Under the pieces are notes generated by a model. That model was not told the origin of the DNA. It made no database searches and saw only the letters and a program-made list of their open reading frames with translations. The position numbers and the translations under genes are program-made. Shown one piece after another: positions 42,230 to 55,924 of a DNA stretch of 64,000 nucleotides (the stretch's first letter is position 1; every line of letters starts with the position of its first letter). The DNA is taken from contig NZ_LAYO01000107.1 in NCBI RefSeq assembly GCF_000980875.1, positions 1 to 64,000 on the forward strand, read 5' to 3'. This stretch comes from Leucobacter sp. Ag1. Its GTDB lineage: Bacteria > Actinomycetota > Actinomycetes > Actinomycetales > Microbacteriaceae.

Positions 42230-42733
42230 CTACTCCTGGGGGTTCTGGATCGAAGCGGGCTCGTCGATGCTCGGCATGGACCCCGTGCGCGGGTGCGCCC
42301 GCAGCTCGGCGATCGCCGAATCGAAGTCGGAGAGCGATTCGAAGGCCTGGTAGACGCTCGCGAAGCGCAGGTACGCCACCTCGTCGAGCTCGCGGAGGTG
42401 TGGCAGGATCGCGAGGCCGATCTCGTTGGCCTCGAACTGCGCGATGCCCGCGGAGCGGACCGATTCCTCGACGCGCTGGGCGAGGATCGCGAGGTCGGCC
42501 TCGGTGACCGGGCGGCCTTGGCAGGCCTTGCGGACTCCGCTCATGACCTTCTCGCGGCTGAACGGCTCGACCACGCCGGAGCGCTTGATCACGGTGAGGC
42601 TCGCGGTCTCGGTGGTGCTGAACCGGCGGCCGCACTCGGGGCACTGGCGCCGGCGACGGATCGACAGGCCGTCGTCTGAGGTGCGGGAGTCGATGACCCG
42701 GGAATCGGGGTGGCGGCAGAACGGGCAGTGCAT
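42230..42733 (-). CDS. nrdR: Transcriptional repressor NrdR
   Basis: 167 aa. N-terminal zinc ribbon [20 protein letters not shown] ... [16 protein letters not shown], then the ATP-cone [30 protein letters not shown]. NrdR senses dATP/ATP and represses ribonucleotide reductase genes by binding NrdR boxes. The ATG overlaps the hisD stop by one base (TGATG). No nrd structural gene lies in the window. Confidence 0.98.
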   Translation of the reverse strand: MHCPFCRHPDSRVIDSRTSDDGLSIRRRRQCPECGRRFSTTETASLTVIKRSGVVEPFSREKVMSGVRKACQGRPVTEADLAILAQRVEESVRSAGIAQFEANEIGLAILPHLRELDEVAYLRFASVYQAFESLSDFDSAIAELRAHPRTGSMPSIDEPASIQNPQE

Positions 42734-44058
42734 CAGACGGTCCCCTCGGTCTCGGATTCGAAGCGGGCGGTGACCGCCTCGCCGTGCGCGGGTAGCCCCT
42801 CTGCGCCGGCGATGGCGAGCAGCGGCTCGTGCACCTCCGACAGCGCGTCGCGCTCGTAGGAGATGACCTGCTGCGGGCGCAAGAAGGTGTGCGCGCCGAG
42901 CCCGGCCGCGAAACGGGCGGTGCCGCCGGTGGGCAGCACGTGGTTCGAACCGGCGAGGTAGTCGCCGAGGCTCACGGGCGTGTGCCCGCCCAGGAAGATG
43001 GCACCCGCGTTGGACAGCGAGCCGAGCAGCGCTTCGGGATCGGCGGTCTGCACTTCGAGGTGCTCGGGGCCGTACGCGTCGCTCACGCGCGCCGCCGTGG
43101 CGAGGTCGTCGACCAGGATCACCGCGGACTGCGGGCCGCCGAGCGCCTGGCGCACGCGCTCCGCGTGCCGGGTGCGCGCGGCACGGCGCTCGACCTCGGC
43201 TCCGACGCGCTCCGCGAGTTCGGGCGAGTCGGTCACGAGCACCGAGGCGGCCGCCTCGTCGTGCTCGGCCTGGCTGATGAGGTCCGCGGCGACGAAGCCC
43301 GGCTCGGCGGTGCCGTCGGCGATCACAAGGATCTCGGTCGTTCCGGCCTCGGAGTCGATGCCGACGAGTCCGTTGACCACCCGCTTGGCGGCGGCCACGA
43401 AGACGTTGCCCGGACCGGTGACCACGTCGACCGGATCGAGCCCGATGCTCGGCACTCCGTGCGCGAAGGCCGCGATGGCGCCGGCGCCGCCGATGGCGTA
43501 GACCTCGGTGACGCCCACGATCGCCGCGGCCCAGAGCACCGCGGGGTGCACGCCTCCCCCGTGCTCCCGCTGCGCGGGCGAGGCGAGCGCGAGGCTCGGC
43601 ACGCCGGCGGCCTGGGCCGAGACGGCGTTCATGAGCACCGAGGACGGGTACGCGGCCTTGCCGCCGGGCGCGTAGAGCCCCACCCGCGACACCGGCTGCC
43701 AGCGCTGCCGGATGACGGCGCCGTCGCCGAAGCGCGTGGTGCGCGGCTCGGGCACCTGGGCGGCCGAGGCGACGTGCAGCCGCTCGGCCAGCAGGCGGAG
43801 CGCCTGTTCGATCTCGGGCGGGCAACTCGCGAGCGATGCCGCGATCTCGGCCTCGGGCACCCGGAGCGCGTGCCCCTCGACCCCGTCGAAATCGCGCGCC
43901 TGCTCGCGCAGCGCGGCCTCGCCCCGATCGCGGACCGCGTCGACGAGCGGGCGGATCCGCTCGACGGCGATGCCGGTGTCGACGGCGGCCCTGGGGACCA
44001 ATTGCAGCAGTTCGGCGCGGCTCAGCTCGCGGCCGCGGAGGTCGATCGTGCGCATCAT
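42733..44058 (-). CDS. hisD: Histidinol dehydrogenase
   Basis: 441 aa; last two steps of histidine synthesis with NAD. Motifs include [71 protein letters not shown] with zinc ligands, and EHLEVQ. Starts with a double ATG (44058 and 44055), 7 bp after the methyltransferase stop; TAGACT lies 9 nt upstream, so it may also have its own promoter. No other his gene is in the window. Confidence 0.97.
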   Translation of the reverse strand: MMRTIDLRGRELSRAELLQLVPRAAVDTGIAVERIRPLVDAVRDRGEAALREQARDFDGVEGHALRVPEAEIAASLASCPPEIEQALRLLAERLHVASAAQVPEPRTTRFGDGAVIRQRWQPVSRVGLYAPGGKAAYPSSVLMNAVSAQAAGVPSLALASPAQREHGGGVHPAVLWAAAIVGVTEVYAIGGAGAIAAFAHGVPSIGLDPVDVVTGPGNVFVAAAKRVVNGLVGIDSEAGTTEILVIADGTAEPGFVAADLISQAEHDEAAASVLVTDSPELAERVGAEVERRAARTRHAERVRQALGGPQSAVILVDDLATAARVSDAYGPEHLEVQTADPEALLGSLSNAGAIFLGGHTPVSLGDYLAGSNHVLPTGGTARFAAGLGAHTFLRPQQVISYERDALSEVHEPLLAIAGAEGLPAHGEAVTARFESETEGTV

Positions 44059-44065
44059 ATTGCGC

Positions 44066-45673
44066 TCAGTCTATCGGCTGCAGCATTCCGAACCACGCGA
44101 GCTCCCGGGCACCGGCGACCAGCGCTTCCCGAGCCGCCGACGCATCGACCTCGAGCAGGGTCGCGAGCGCGTCCGCGATCTGCCCGAGCGTGAGCTCGCC
44201 GTCGCAGGCGCCCACCGCGGCGGCCAGCAGCGGATCCGCGGCGACCCGGCGCGCGATCGGCCGATCGGTGCGCAGCACGATCGAGCTCGGGGCCTCCTGT
44301 CCGGGCACGTGCTCGCGCTCCTCGACCACGGCCCGGTCGAGCAGCCAGTGGGCATCGAGCGCGTCCGCGCTGCGCTTCGCCGCTGCGGCGAGCCCGGCGT
44401 CGAAGGCCGATTCGAGCAGCGTTCCGAGTCGCTCCGGCGCGAAGGCTCCGGTGGCCTGCTCCAGGTGGATCAGCGGTGCACCGGCGCGCGATTCCGCGGC
44501 GCCGAGGGCCGCGGAGGCCGCGGCTGCGGAGGCCGCGGCTGCGGCGAGCCGGCGGATCCGGATCGCGCCCAGCCCGATGGACACGACGCGCCGGGCGGCG
44601 AAATCGCGCAGCCAGGAGGCGACGAGCGCGTCGAACGCGGGGTCGCCGGGCCGGGCGCCGCCGTCGCGCGCCCAGGTCTCGGCGTACTGCACCGGGAGCA
44701 CGCGATCCCGCTCGATCACCCACGCGGCGAGCGAATCGTCGCCCAGACGGCCCGCGGCGTCCTCGATCCAGCCGCGCACCCGCTCGAGCCCGTTCTCGCC
44801 CCACGGCGATTCCCAGTTGGCGAGGCACAGCATCGTGCCCCCGGTCCGCAGGTGCTCGGGCGCCGCAAGCACGACGTCCGCGGCGAGTTCGTCGCCCGTG
44901 CGCCCGCCGTCGCGGTACTCGTAGACGGCCGCGCCCGGCTCCCGCGGCGTGATCACGAAGGGCGGGTTCGAGAGGATCAGGTCGAAGCGGTCGCCCGCGA
45001 CCGGGGCGAACAGATCGCCCCGGCGGAACTCGATCCGATCGGCGAGCCCGTTGAGCCGCGCGTTCGCGCGTGCCAGCGCGAGCGCCCGCTCCGAGATGTC
45101 GGTGGCGACGACCGGGCCGCGGAGCGCGAGGTGCAGTGCCACGATGCCGCATCCCGTGCCGAGGTCGAGCGAGCGTTCGACCGGCTGGGCGGGGGCCTGG
45201 GAGATGAGGGAGCGCGTGGCTCCCCCGACGCCCATGACGTGATCGCTGCGTGCGGGGCCGCGGCGCAGCTGGTCGTCGAGGTCGGAGAGGATCCACCAGT
45301 GCCGGGGATCGTCGGCGATCGCGTCGTTCGCGAGCACGGGGCTCAGCGACAGCGCGATCGAGAGTTCGTCGCCGCTCGGGACGAGCACGCCGAGCGCGCG
45401 TGCGCCCGCCGCGCCGAGCTCGGGCAGCGCGGCGTCGATCCGCTCGGGCCGCAGGGGTTCGCCGAGCAGCAGCAGCCGGATCAGGGTGCCGAGCGGGTCC
45501 GCGCCCGCTTCGGCCTCGGTTGCGTCGAGCACGGCGGTCGCAGCCGCGAAGACCCCGCGCTGCCGCGCGTCATCGGCGGCGGCACCGAGGCGTTCCCGCA
45601 CCGCGGGGACGCGGTAGTCGGCGGCGGCGAGGTCGGCGGCGAGCCGGTCGATCAGTTCGGGTTCGAGATGCAC
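44066..45673 (-). CDS. Class I SAM-dependent methyltransferase (DUF7059 type)
   Basis: 535 aa. Residues 1-150 form a helical N-terminal domain (DUF7059-like). The methyltransferase core runs about 155-330 with LDLGTGCGIVALHLALRG (SAM site) and the NPPF motif in LILSNPPFVITPREPG, indicating N6-adenine or N2-guanine methylation of nucleic acid or methylation of a protein Gln. A C-terminal domain of about 180 residues follows (PIARRVAADPLLAAAVGACD and so on). The substrate is unknown. GTG at 45673. Upstream of hisD, 7 bp apart. Confidence 0.88.
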   Translation of the reverse strand: MHLEPELIDRLAADLAAADYRVPAVRERLGAAADDARQRGVFAAATAVLDATEAEAGADPLGTLIRLLLLGEPLRPERIDAALPELGAAGARALGVLVPSGDELSIALSLSPVLANDAIADDPRHWWILSDLDDQLRRGPARSDHVMGVGGATRSLISQAPAQPVERSLDLGTGCGIVALHLALRGPVVATDISERALALARANARLNGLADRIEFRRGDLFAPVAGDRFDLILSNPPFVITPREPGAAVYEYRDGGRTGDELAADVVLAAPEHLRTGGTMLCLANWESPWGENGLERVRGWIEDAAGRLGDDSLAAWVIERDRVLPVQYAETWARDGGARPGDPAFDALVASWLRDFAARRVVSIGLGAIRIRRLAAAAASAAAASAALGAAESRAGAPLIHLEQATGAFAPERLGTLLESAFDAGLAAAAKRSADALDAHWLLDRAVVEEREHVPGQEAPSSIVLRTDRPIARRVAADPLLAAAVGACDGELTLGQIADALATLLEVDASAAREALVAGARELAWFGMLQPID

Positions 45674-45737
45674 CGTTCCAGCGTAGGGCGTGCCCGGAGG
45701 TCCCGGGCACGCCCGAAGCTGGAACGGGCGGAGCGGC

Positions 45738-46382
45738 TCAGTAGGCGACGGTGAACCGGGCCCGGCGGTGCGCCGGCTGCTCGATCTCGTCGGCCACGGC
45801 CACGCCGAAGTCGGCGCCGCCGATGGTCGAGCTGCCGTCGGCAGCGACGACGGGGAGGTCGCCGCCCACCCGGTACTCGCCGCGGAACTCGCCGGCGATC
45901 CAGGGGCCGAAGTCGCCGGGAGGCGAGATGACGAACCAGTCGAGGCTCTCGGGGGTCCCCCGCAGATCCTCGAGCACACCGGCCATGGTGAGCGCCTCGG
46001 GCCGGTACTCGTCGCCGAACTCGGGCGTCTCGGCCGCCATCGGGCCGCCCTCGCGGACCAGCAGGGAACCCGCCCCGCCGACCACGCCGAACCGCACGCC
46101 CGCGGCGTCCGCCTCGGCGGCGAACTCGGCGATGGCGGGACGCAGCGCATCGACCATGTCCCCGCGCGGTGACGCCGCGACGACGACCACGTCGGACTCG
46201 GCGAGCACGCGCGCGCGGTCGGCCGGGTCGGTGATGGATCCGGTGGTGTAGCGCACGTTCGCGATCTGGTTCGGCGCTTCCTTGCGGGTCACGCTCGTCA
46301 CCTCGAGCCCGCGCACCGCCGCGGCCTCCACGATGTGGGAGCCCGCGTATCCGCTGCCGCCGATGACTGTCACACGAGTCAT
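45738..46382 (-). CDS. NAD(P)-binding oxidoreductase of the NmrA/YhfK type
   Basis: 214 aa atypical SDR. It has the nucleotide-binding VTVIGGSGYAGSHIVEAAAVRG, then VVVVAASPRGDMVDALRP, GVVGGAGSLLVREGG and ISPPGDFGPWIAGEFRGEYR. Family members bind NAD(P) and act as reductases or redox sensors; the role is unknown. ATG at 46382 (MTRVTVIGG) with AGGAC upstream. 64 bp separate it from the downstream methyltransferase gene. Confidence 0.88.
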   Translation of the reverse strand: MTRVTVIGGSGYAGSHIVEAAAVRGLEVTSVTRKEAPNQIANVRYTTGSITDPADRARVLAESDVVVVAASPRGDMVDALRPAIAEFAAEADAAGVRFGVVGGAGSLLVREGGPMAAETPEFGDEYRPEALTMAGVLEDLRGTPESLDWFVISPPGDFGPWIAGEFRGEYRVGGDLPVVAADGSSTIGGADFGVAVADEIEQPAHRRARFTVAY

Positions 46383-46470
46383 GTTCCGTCCTTTCACCGA
46401 GTGTTGGGGTCGTTGGCCACAACCGGACTCGGCCGGGGCCTATTCCGACCGTATCCGGCGTTTCTCCGGA

Positions 46471-47908
46471 TCAGGCGAACGCGCGGTCGTTCGCGCCGAC
46501 GGGCGCCGGGAGCTCCGTCGAGCCGGTCAGGTGCCGGTCGACCGCGGCCGCCGCGGCCCGGCCTTCGGCGATCGCCCAGACGATCAGCGACTGCCCGCGG
46601 CCGGCGTCGCCCGCGACGTAGACGCCGGGCAGCTCGGTCGAGAAGTCGGCCGCGCGGGCGAACGCCCCCCGGCGCGCGACGGGCAGCGCGAAGCCGGCGT
46701 CGTCGATCGTCTCGGGTCCGGTGAAGCCCATCGCAATGAGCACCAGGTCGGCCTCGAGGAGGTGCTCGGTCCCGGGGATCGGCACACGCCCCTCCTCGGT
46801 GAACCCCGTCTCGGCGACCCGCAGGCCCGTCACGCGGCCGGCGTCGTCGCCGACGAACTCGACCGTCGAGGCCAGGTACTTCCGCTCGCCGCCCTCCTCG
46901 TGCGAGCTCGACACCTCGAACAGCGTCGGATGCACGGGCCAGGGCTGCGCGTCGGTGCGGCTCTCGGCGGGACGACGCCCGATCGCGAGACTCGTCACCG
47001 ACGCGGCGTCCTGGCGGTGGGCGGTGCCCACGCAGTCCGCGCCGGTGTCGCCGCCGCCGATCACGATCACGTGCTTGCCGGCCGCGTCGATCGGGGCGCC
47101 GGGGAGCCCGCCCATGCGGTTCTGCGCGGTCAGGTACTCCATCGCGTAATGCACGCCAGCGAGGTCGCGGCCGTCGATCGGCAGCGGCCGCGGGATCGTC
47201 GATCCCGTAGCGACGACGACCGCGTCGAAGCGGCGCCGCAGCTCGGCCCAGCTCATGTCGCCGCCGATCTCGATCCCGCAGCGGAACCGGGTGCCCTCGG
47301 CCCGGAGCTGCTCGACCCGGCGGCTCACCAGCTCCTTCTCGAGCTTGAAGTCGGGGATCCCGAAGCGCAGCAGGCCGCCCGGCTCCTCGTCGCGCTCGTA
47401 GACGACCACGGTATGACCCGCGCGGGTGAGCTGCTGGGCCGCGGCGAGGCCGGCGGGACCCGAGCCGACGACCGCGACCGTCTTGCCTGAGAGCCGCTCG
47501 GGCGGCTGCGGCTGCACCCAGCCGTTCGCGAACGCCTGGTCGATGATGCTGTTCTCGATCTGCTTGATCGTGACCGCCGGCTGGTTGATGCCGAGCACGC
47601 AAGCCGACTCGCACGGCGCCGGGCACGCGCGCCCCGTGAACTCGGGGAAGTTGTTCGTCGCGTGCAGCCGCTCGATCGCCTCGCGCTCGCGACCCCGGTA
47701 CATCAGGTCGTTCCACTCGGGGATCAGGTTGCCGAGCGGGCAGCCCTGGTGGCAGAACGCGACGCCGCAGTCCATGCAGCGCGAGGCCTGGCGCTGCACC
47801 ATGCCGGGGTTCGCCGGGTCGACGACCTCCCGCCAGTCCATGAGGCGCAGCGCGACCGGGCGCTTGGGCGCGAGCTCGCGCTCGCGGGTCTTCAGGAATC
47901 CGCGCGGG

Positions 47909-47916
<8 letters not shown>
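46471..47916 (-). CDS. gltD: Glutamate synthase small subunit
   Basis: 481 aa. Supplies electrons from NAD(P)H to GltB. The N-terminal Fe-S region shows RCMDCGVAFCHQGCPLGNLI and CPAPCESACVLGI. FAD site VVGSGPAGLAAAQQLTRAGH, and NAD(P) site VIVIGGGDTGADCVGTAHR. The C-terminal VYVAGDAGRGQSLIVWAIAEG is standard. Its ATG lies inside the end of gltB (8-bp overlap), giving coupled translation. Confidence 0.97.
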
Positions 47917-52540
<4,624 letters not shown>

Positions 52541-52840
52541 CGACGTCCTCTCGATCATCGGGACGTCGGCGGCCCGCGTGGAGACTCGCTCGACGGGTGC
52601 ACCGGTCGGCATCATTGCCGTGCCGCCGTGAGCGGAGTGGGAGCTTTGAGAATAGCAGCGACTTCTTCGGCGAATGCAATTCGGCGGCGAACTTTCTGCG
52701 CAACACGCGGTCACACTCGAAGCACGACCGTGATTTCTGCGAAAATATATGATCTGGGCCGCAGCTTCGCGAAGCGATGCCCCCCGTCGGCGCGCGAGAT
52801 CTTCGGTGCGGGAATCCTCCCACGACACGCCGGAAAACGG
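52541..52840 (-). promoter_or_regulatory. gltBD upstream region
   Basis: About 300 bp without a credible gene. On the minus strand TTGCAT and TATTCT (19-nt spacing) form a weak promoter candidate about 110 bp upstream of gltB. The octamer CGCAGAAA (minus) occurs twice, at 52741-52734 and 52700-52693, 41 bp apart. The distal one lies in an AT-rich stretch, unusual here, and either may bind a nitrogen regulator. Confidence 0.35.
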
Positions 52841-52884
52841 AACGGCCGCGCGGTCCCGTCATCGACGGGACCGCGCGGCCGTTT
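52841..52884 (-). terminator. Terminator of the short-chain dehydrogenase gene
   Basis: A perfect 20-bp stem (52841-52860 with 52864-52883) with a 3-nt loop, starting about 20 bp after the stop. On the minus strand it is followed by a T-rich CCGTTTT. A second role as insulator for gltB is possible. Confidence 0.8.
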
Positions 52885-52904
52885 CGGTTCGCGCTGCGCG
52901 GAGA

Positions 52905-53669
52905 CTACTCGCCGCCGAAGCTCGAGGTGTCGCCGACGAGGCGGGTGTGGTCGGCGGGAACCTGCTCGACCGCGGCGAGGGCGACCTCTGCGGCGAACTC
53001 GGCCACATTGTAGAGCTTGCCCGCCTGCTCGCGGCGCTCCTCGATCGCGCCCGGGTTCAGACGGTTGAGGAGGGTGGCCGTGACGGTGCCCTCGATCATG
53101 TCGCCGGAGACCACGACGAACTCGATGCCGCGCTCGGCGAGCGCCGGGATCCGCTCGCGCAGCGCGTCCTCGCCGGCGCGCTTCGAGCGGGCGACCGGCT
53201 CGTACTCGGGCATGGTCGGCGTGGTGTTGATGAAGTGCGCCTGGTGGCTGGTCACGAACACCACGCGGGATCCCTCGCCCAGCAGCGGCAGCGCGGCGTC
53301 GAGCACGCGGAGCTGCGCGTCGCGGTTGAGCTGCAGCGCGTAGTCCTCCGCCATGCCGCTCTCCATGCCGCCCGAGGCGTTGAGCACGAGGATGTCGAGT
53401 CCGCCGAACTCCTCGCGCACGGCGACCATGAGCTGATCCACCGACGACGCGTCGGTCAGATCGGCGCCCTGCACGAGCGCGCGGACGCCCAGCTCGCGGA
53501 GCTCGCCCGCCAGCTTCTCGGCGCGCGGCGCCTTGTTGCGGAAGTTGATGACGACGTCGGCGCCGGCTTCTGCGAAGTAGCGGACGGTGTCGGCGCCGAC
53601 GCCCCGCGACGATCCCGTCACCAGGGCTCGGCGTCCGGTGAGGCTCTGCGGTTCGAGTGGCTGTGACAC
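52905..53669 (-). CDS. Short-chain dehydrogenase/reductase
   Basis: 254 aa classical SDR. NAD(P)-binding ALVTGSSRGVGADTVRYFAEAG, then VLNASGGMESG in place of the usual NNAG, and VVFVTSHQAHF. The active-site Tyr-x-x-x-Lys position reads YEPVARSKR, so Tyr is 7 residues rather than 4 before the Lys, and a typical YxxxK is not clear. The enzyme may be atypical or non-catalytic. GTG at 53669 with AAGGAG 5 nt upstream. The substrate is unknown. Confidence 0.88.
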   Translation of the reverse strand: MSQPLEPQSLTGRRALVTGSSRGVGADTVRYFAEAGADVVINFRNKAPRAEKLAGELRELGVRALVQGADLTDASSVDQLMVAVREEFGGLDILVLNASGGMESGMAEDYALQLNRDAQLRVLDAALPLLGEGSRVVFVTSHQAHFINTTPTMPEYEPVARSKRAGEDALRERIPALAERGIEFVVVSGDMIEGTVTATLLNRLNPGAIEERREQAGKLYNVAEFAAEVALAAVEQVPADHTRLVGDTSSFGGE

Positions 53670-53860
53670 GGGTGCTCCTTGCGTGGGAAACGGGGCGGTG
53701 ATGAGGTTTCCACTGTAGTCGAAGCCGCCCGCGCGGCCGGGATACGAGCGAATCCGGCGAGACTCTATCGCCGCCAAGGCACGGCATGTACTCTGCAACC
53801 GAGGAGACACGATCGACGGGGCCTCGAACAGCCGGGGTCCCCGCACGAGGGGAGGATCCC

Positions 53861-54220
53861 ATGGCCGAGCGCACACTCCGCGGAGCGAGGATCGGTTCGA
53901 CGAGCCTGCAGGGCGAGGAGGGGATCGAGCTGGCTCCACGCCAGCGGATCGAGTACCTCACCGACAAGGGCACCCGATTCACGGTCATGTTCGACGCGGA
54001 CGCGGAACCACCCGCGGAATGGGCCGATCAGCGCAGCGGCGAGGTGGGGTTCCTCGACGACGAGGCCGGCCGTGCCGCCCGCGCCGAGTTCGAGGAGAAG
54101 GGCTCGTCGCAGCGGACCCACTGGGACATGCTGCTCGAGCGGCGCACGCGCGAGGAGCTCGAGGTGCTGCTCGAGGAGCGGCTCGAACTGCTGCGCTCGC
54201 GGCGCGCCGGCGGCGCGTAG
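53861..54220 (+). CDS. rbpA: RNA polymerase-binding protein RbpA
   Basis: 119 aa. Actinobacterial activator that holds sigma factor on RNA polymerase. Signatures are MAERTLRGARIGSTSLQGEE, the core domain RIEYLTDKGTRFTVMF, and the basic linker plus sigma-interaction domain RTHWDMLLERRTREELEVLL ... RLELLRSRR. There are no cysteines, so this is a zinc-free form, as in M. tuberculosis. The ATG has GGGAGGA upstream. It converges with lnt, 24 bp between stops. Confidence 0.97.
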   Translation: MAERTLRGARIGSTSLQGEEGIELAPRQRIEYLTDKGTRFTVMFDADAEPPAEWADQRSGEVGFLDDEAGRAARAEFEEKGSSQRTHWDMLLERRTREELEVLLEERLELLRSRRAGGA

Positions 54221-54244
54221 CCGCCGCCCGGCAGATCGGGGCCG

Positions 54245-55924
54245 CTACGCCCCGTCGCGCGCACGGCGACGCGCGAGGATGCTCAGCGCCGAGCCTCCGA
54301 CGAGGCCGGCCGCGCCCAGCGCGATCCAGGCGCCGCAGATCCAGGCGCCGAAGCGGATCGCGGGCGTCTCGCCGCGCGTGAGCGGCACGTCGGCGACCAT
54401 CGCATCCGCGGTGAAGGGTTCCAGCCGCGCGAGGTCGCGGCCGTCGGGCGCGACGATCGCGCTGGTGCCCACCGTGGAGATGTTGACGACCGCGCGTCCC
54501 GTCTCGATCGCGCGCAGCCGCGCGATCTGCAGCTGCTGCGCGCTCTCGGCGGTACGGCCGAAGTCGGCGTTGTTGGTCTGCGCGAAGATGACCTGCGCGC
54601 CGTCGTCGACCATGCGCTCCGCCTGGTCGTCGAAGATGATGTCGAAGCAGATCGCGATCCCCGCGCGGATCCGCTCGGCGGTCTCGCCGACGGGCACCTC
54701 GATCGCGGGCGACCGCGTACCCGTCCGGTAGTCGAGCTGCACGAGGTCGACGAGGTCGGGGGCGAGGGCGCGGAAGAACTCCCGGTTCGGCATGTACTCC
54801 GCGAAGGGCACGGGGTGCATCTTGTCGTAGCGGACGCCGGCGTCGCCCTCCCCCGTCCACACGAGCGAGCTGTTGGTGTAGCTGCCGTCCGGATCCTGCA
54901 GCACCGAGCCGAGCACGATGGGCGCCCCGGCCTCGCGTGCGAGCGCGGCGATCTGCACCTCGGCGAGCGGATTGCGCGGCAGGTTGAACTCGGCGCTGTT
55001 CTCGGGCCAGACGATCACGTCGACGCGCTCGCCCTCGGCGCGCAGGCGGTCGACGACCTGCTGGGTGGCGTCCAGGTGGGCGCGCAGCACGTCGCCGGAC
55101 TCGCGGTCGTCGAAGATCCCGGCCTTCGCGTTCCCCTGCACGGCGACGACGCGCAGCGATCCCGTCCGCTCGACCGGCGCCACGGGCACGACGGCGAGGA
55201 GGGCGAGCGCGAGCGCGGTCCCGAGCACGGCGAACGCGGTCGGGATCGCGACGACCCGGGCGCGGGAGACGAGACCCGCGGGCGCAGACTCGCGTTCCGG
55301 GGTCTCCGACGCCTCCGCGCTCGCGCGCTTCGCGCCGAGCCGTTCGAACAGCACCGCGACCGGCACCGCGCAGGCCAGCGCGATGACCGCGCTGAGCCCC
55401 GAGAATCCGAGCCAGGACACGAGCGAGGCGAGCGGCGTCTCCGCGACGAAGTGCGCGAGGCGCCCCCACGGGAACCCGCCGTACGGCACGAAGCCCTGCA
55501 GCTGCTCGCGCAGCGTCCAGAGCCCGGCGACGGCCAGCGCGACGACGGTGATGCGCAGCCAGGGGCGCGCGGGCAGCAGCGCGAGCCCGCGCGTGGCGGC
55601 CGCGATCGCGAGGCCCATGAGCAGGTACCAGGCCGCCATCACGACCCCGAGGCCGAGCCACGGCACCGGACCGAGATAGAGGGTGAGCCAGGAGAGCACG
55701 GGGAACCAGAACCCGGCCCCCGCTGCGGCACCGGCCAAGGCGGCGACGCCGAGCCGCTGCCGCCAGAGGGATGCGAGCACGAACGCCACGCCGACGAACA
55801 GCATCGGCCACCAGGCGAGCTGCGGGGTGGCGAAGCCGAGCAGCCAGCCGCCGAGCGCGGCGAGCGGGATCGCGGCCCAGAAGCGCAGGCGCACCGCGGC
55901 GCCCGCGCCGATCATGATCCTCAC
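54245..55924 (-). CDS. lnt: Apolipoprotein N-acyltransferase
   Basis: 559 aa. Attaches the third acyl chain to lipoproteins. About 7 membrane helices come first, then a nitrilase-like domain with the catalytic triad Glu (VIVWPENSAEFNLP), Lys (RYDKMHPVPFAEYMP) and Cys (AGIAICFDIIFDD), and a C-terminal helix (GAWICGAWIALGAAGL). The GTG start overlaps the helicase stop (GTGA). Many actinobacteria carry a dolichol-phosphate-mannose synthase (ppm1) beside or fused to lnt; none is here. Lipoproteins MetQ and the FKBP protein in this window are likely substrates. Confidence 0.94.
   Translation of the reverse strand: MRIMIGAGAAVRLRFWAAIPLAALGGWLLGFATPQLAWWPMLFVGVAFVLASLWRQRLGVAALAGAAAGAGFWFPVLSWLTLYLGPVPWLGLGVVMAAWYLLMGLAIAAATRGLALLPARPWLRITVVALAVAGLWTLREQLQGFVPYGGFPWGRLAHFVAETPLASLVSWLGFSGLSAVIALACAVPVAVLFERLGAKRASAEASETPERESAPAGLVSRARVVAIPTAFAVLGTALALALLAVVPVAPVERTGSLRVVAVQGNAKAGIFDDRESGDVLRAHLDATQQVVDRLRAEGERVDVIVWPENSAEFNLPRNPLAEVQIAALAREAGAPIVLGSVLQDPDGSYTNSSLVWTGEGDAGVRYDKMHPVPFAEYMPNREFFRALAPDLVDLVQLDYRTGTRSPAIEVPVGETAERIRAGIAICFDIIFDDQAERMVDDGAQVIFAQTNNADFGRTAESAQQLQIARLRAIETGRAVVNISTVGTSAIVAPDGRDLARLEPFTADAMVADVPLTRGETPAIRFGAWICGAWIALGAAGLVGGSALSILARRRARDGA

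Noticed and set aside
46453-46471. Terminator after gltD (ATCCGG/CCGGAT)
   Set aside because: A 6-bp stem with no T-run; too weak to call.
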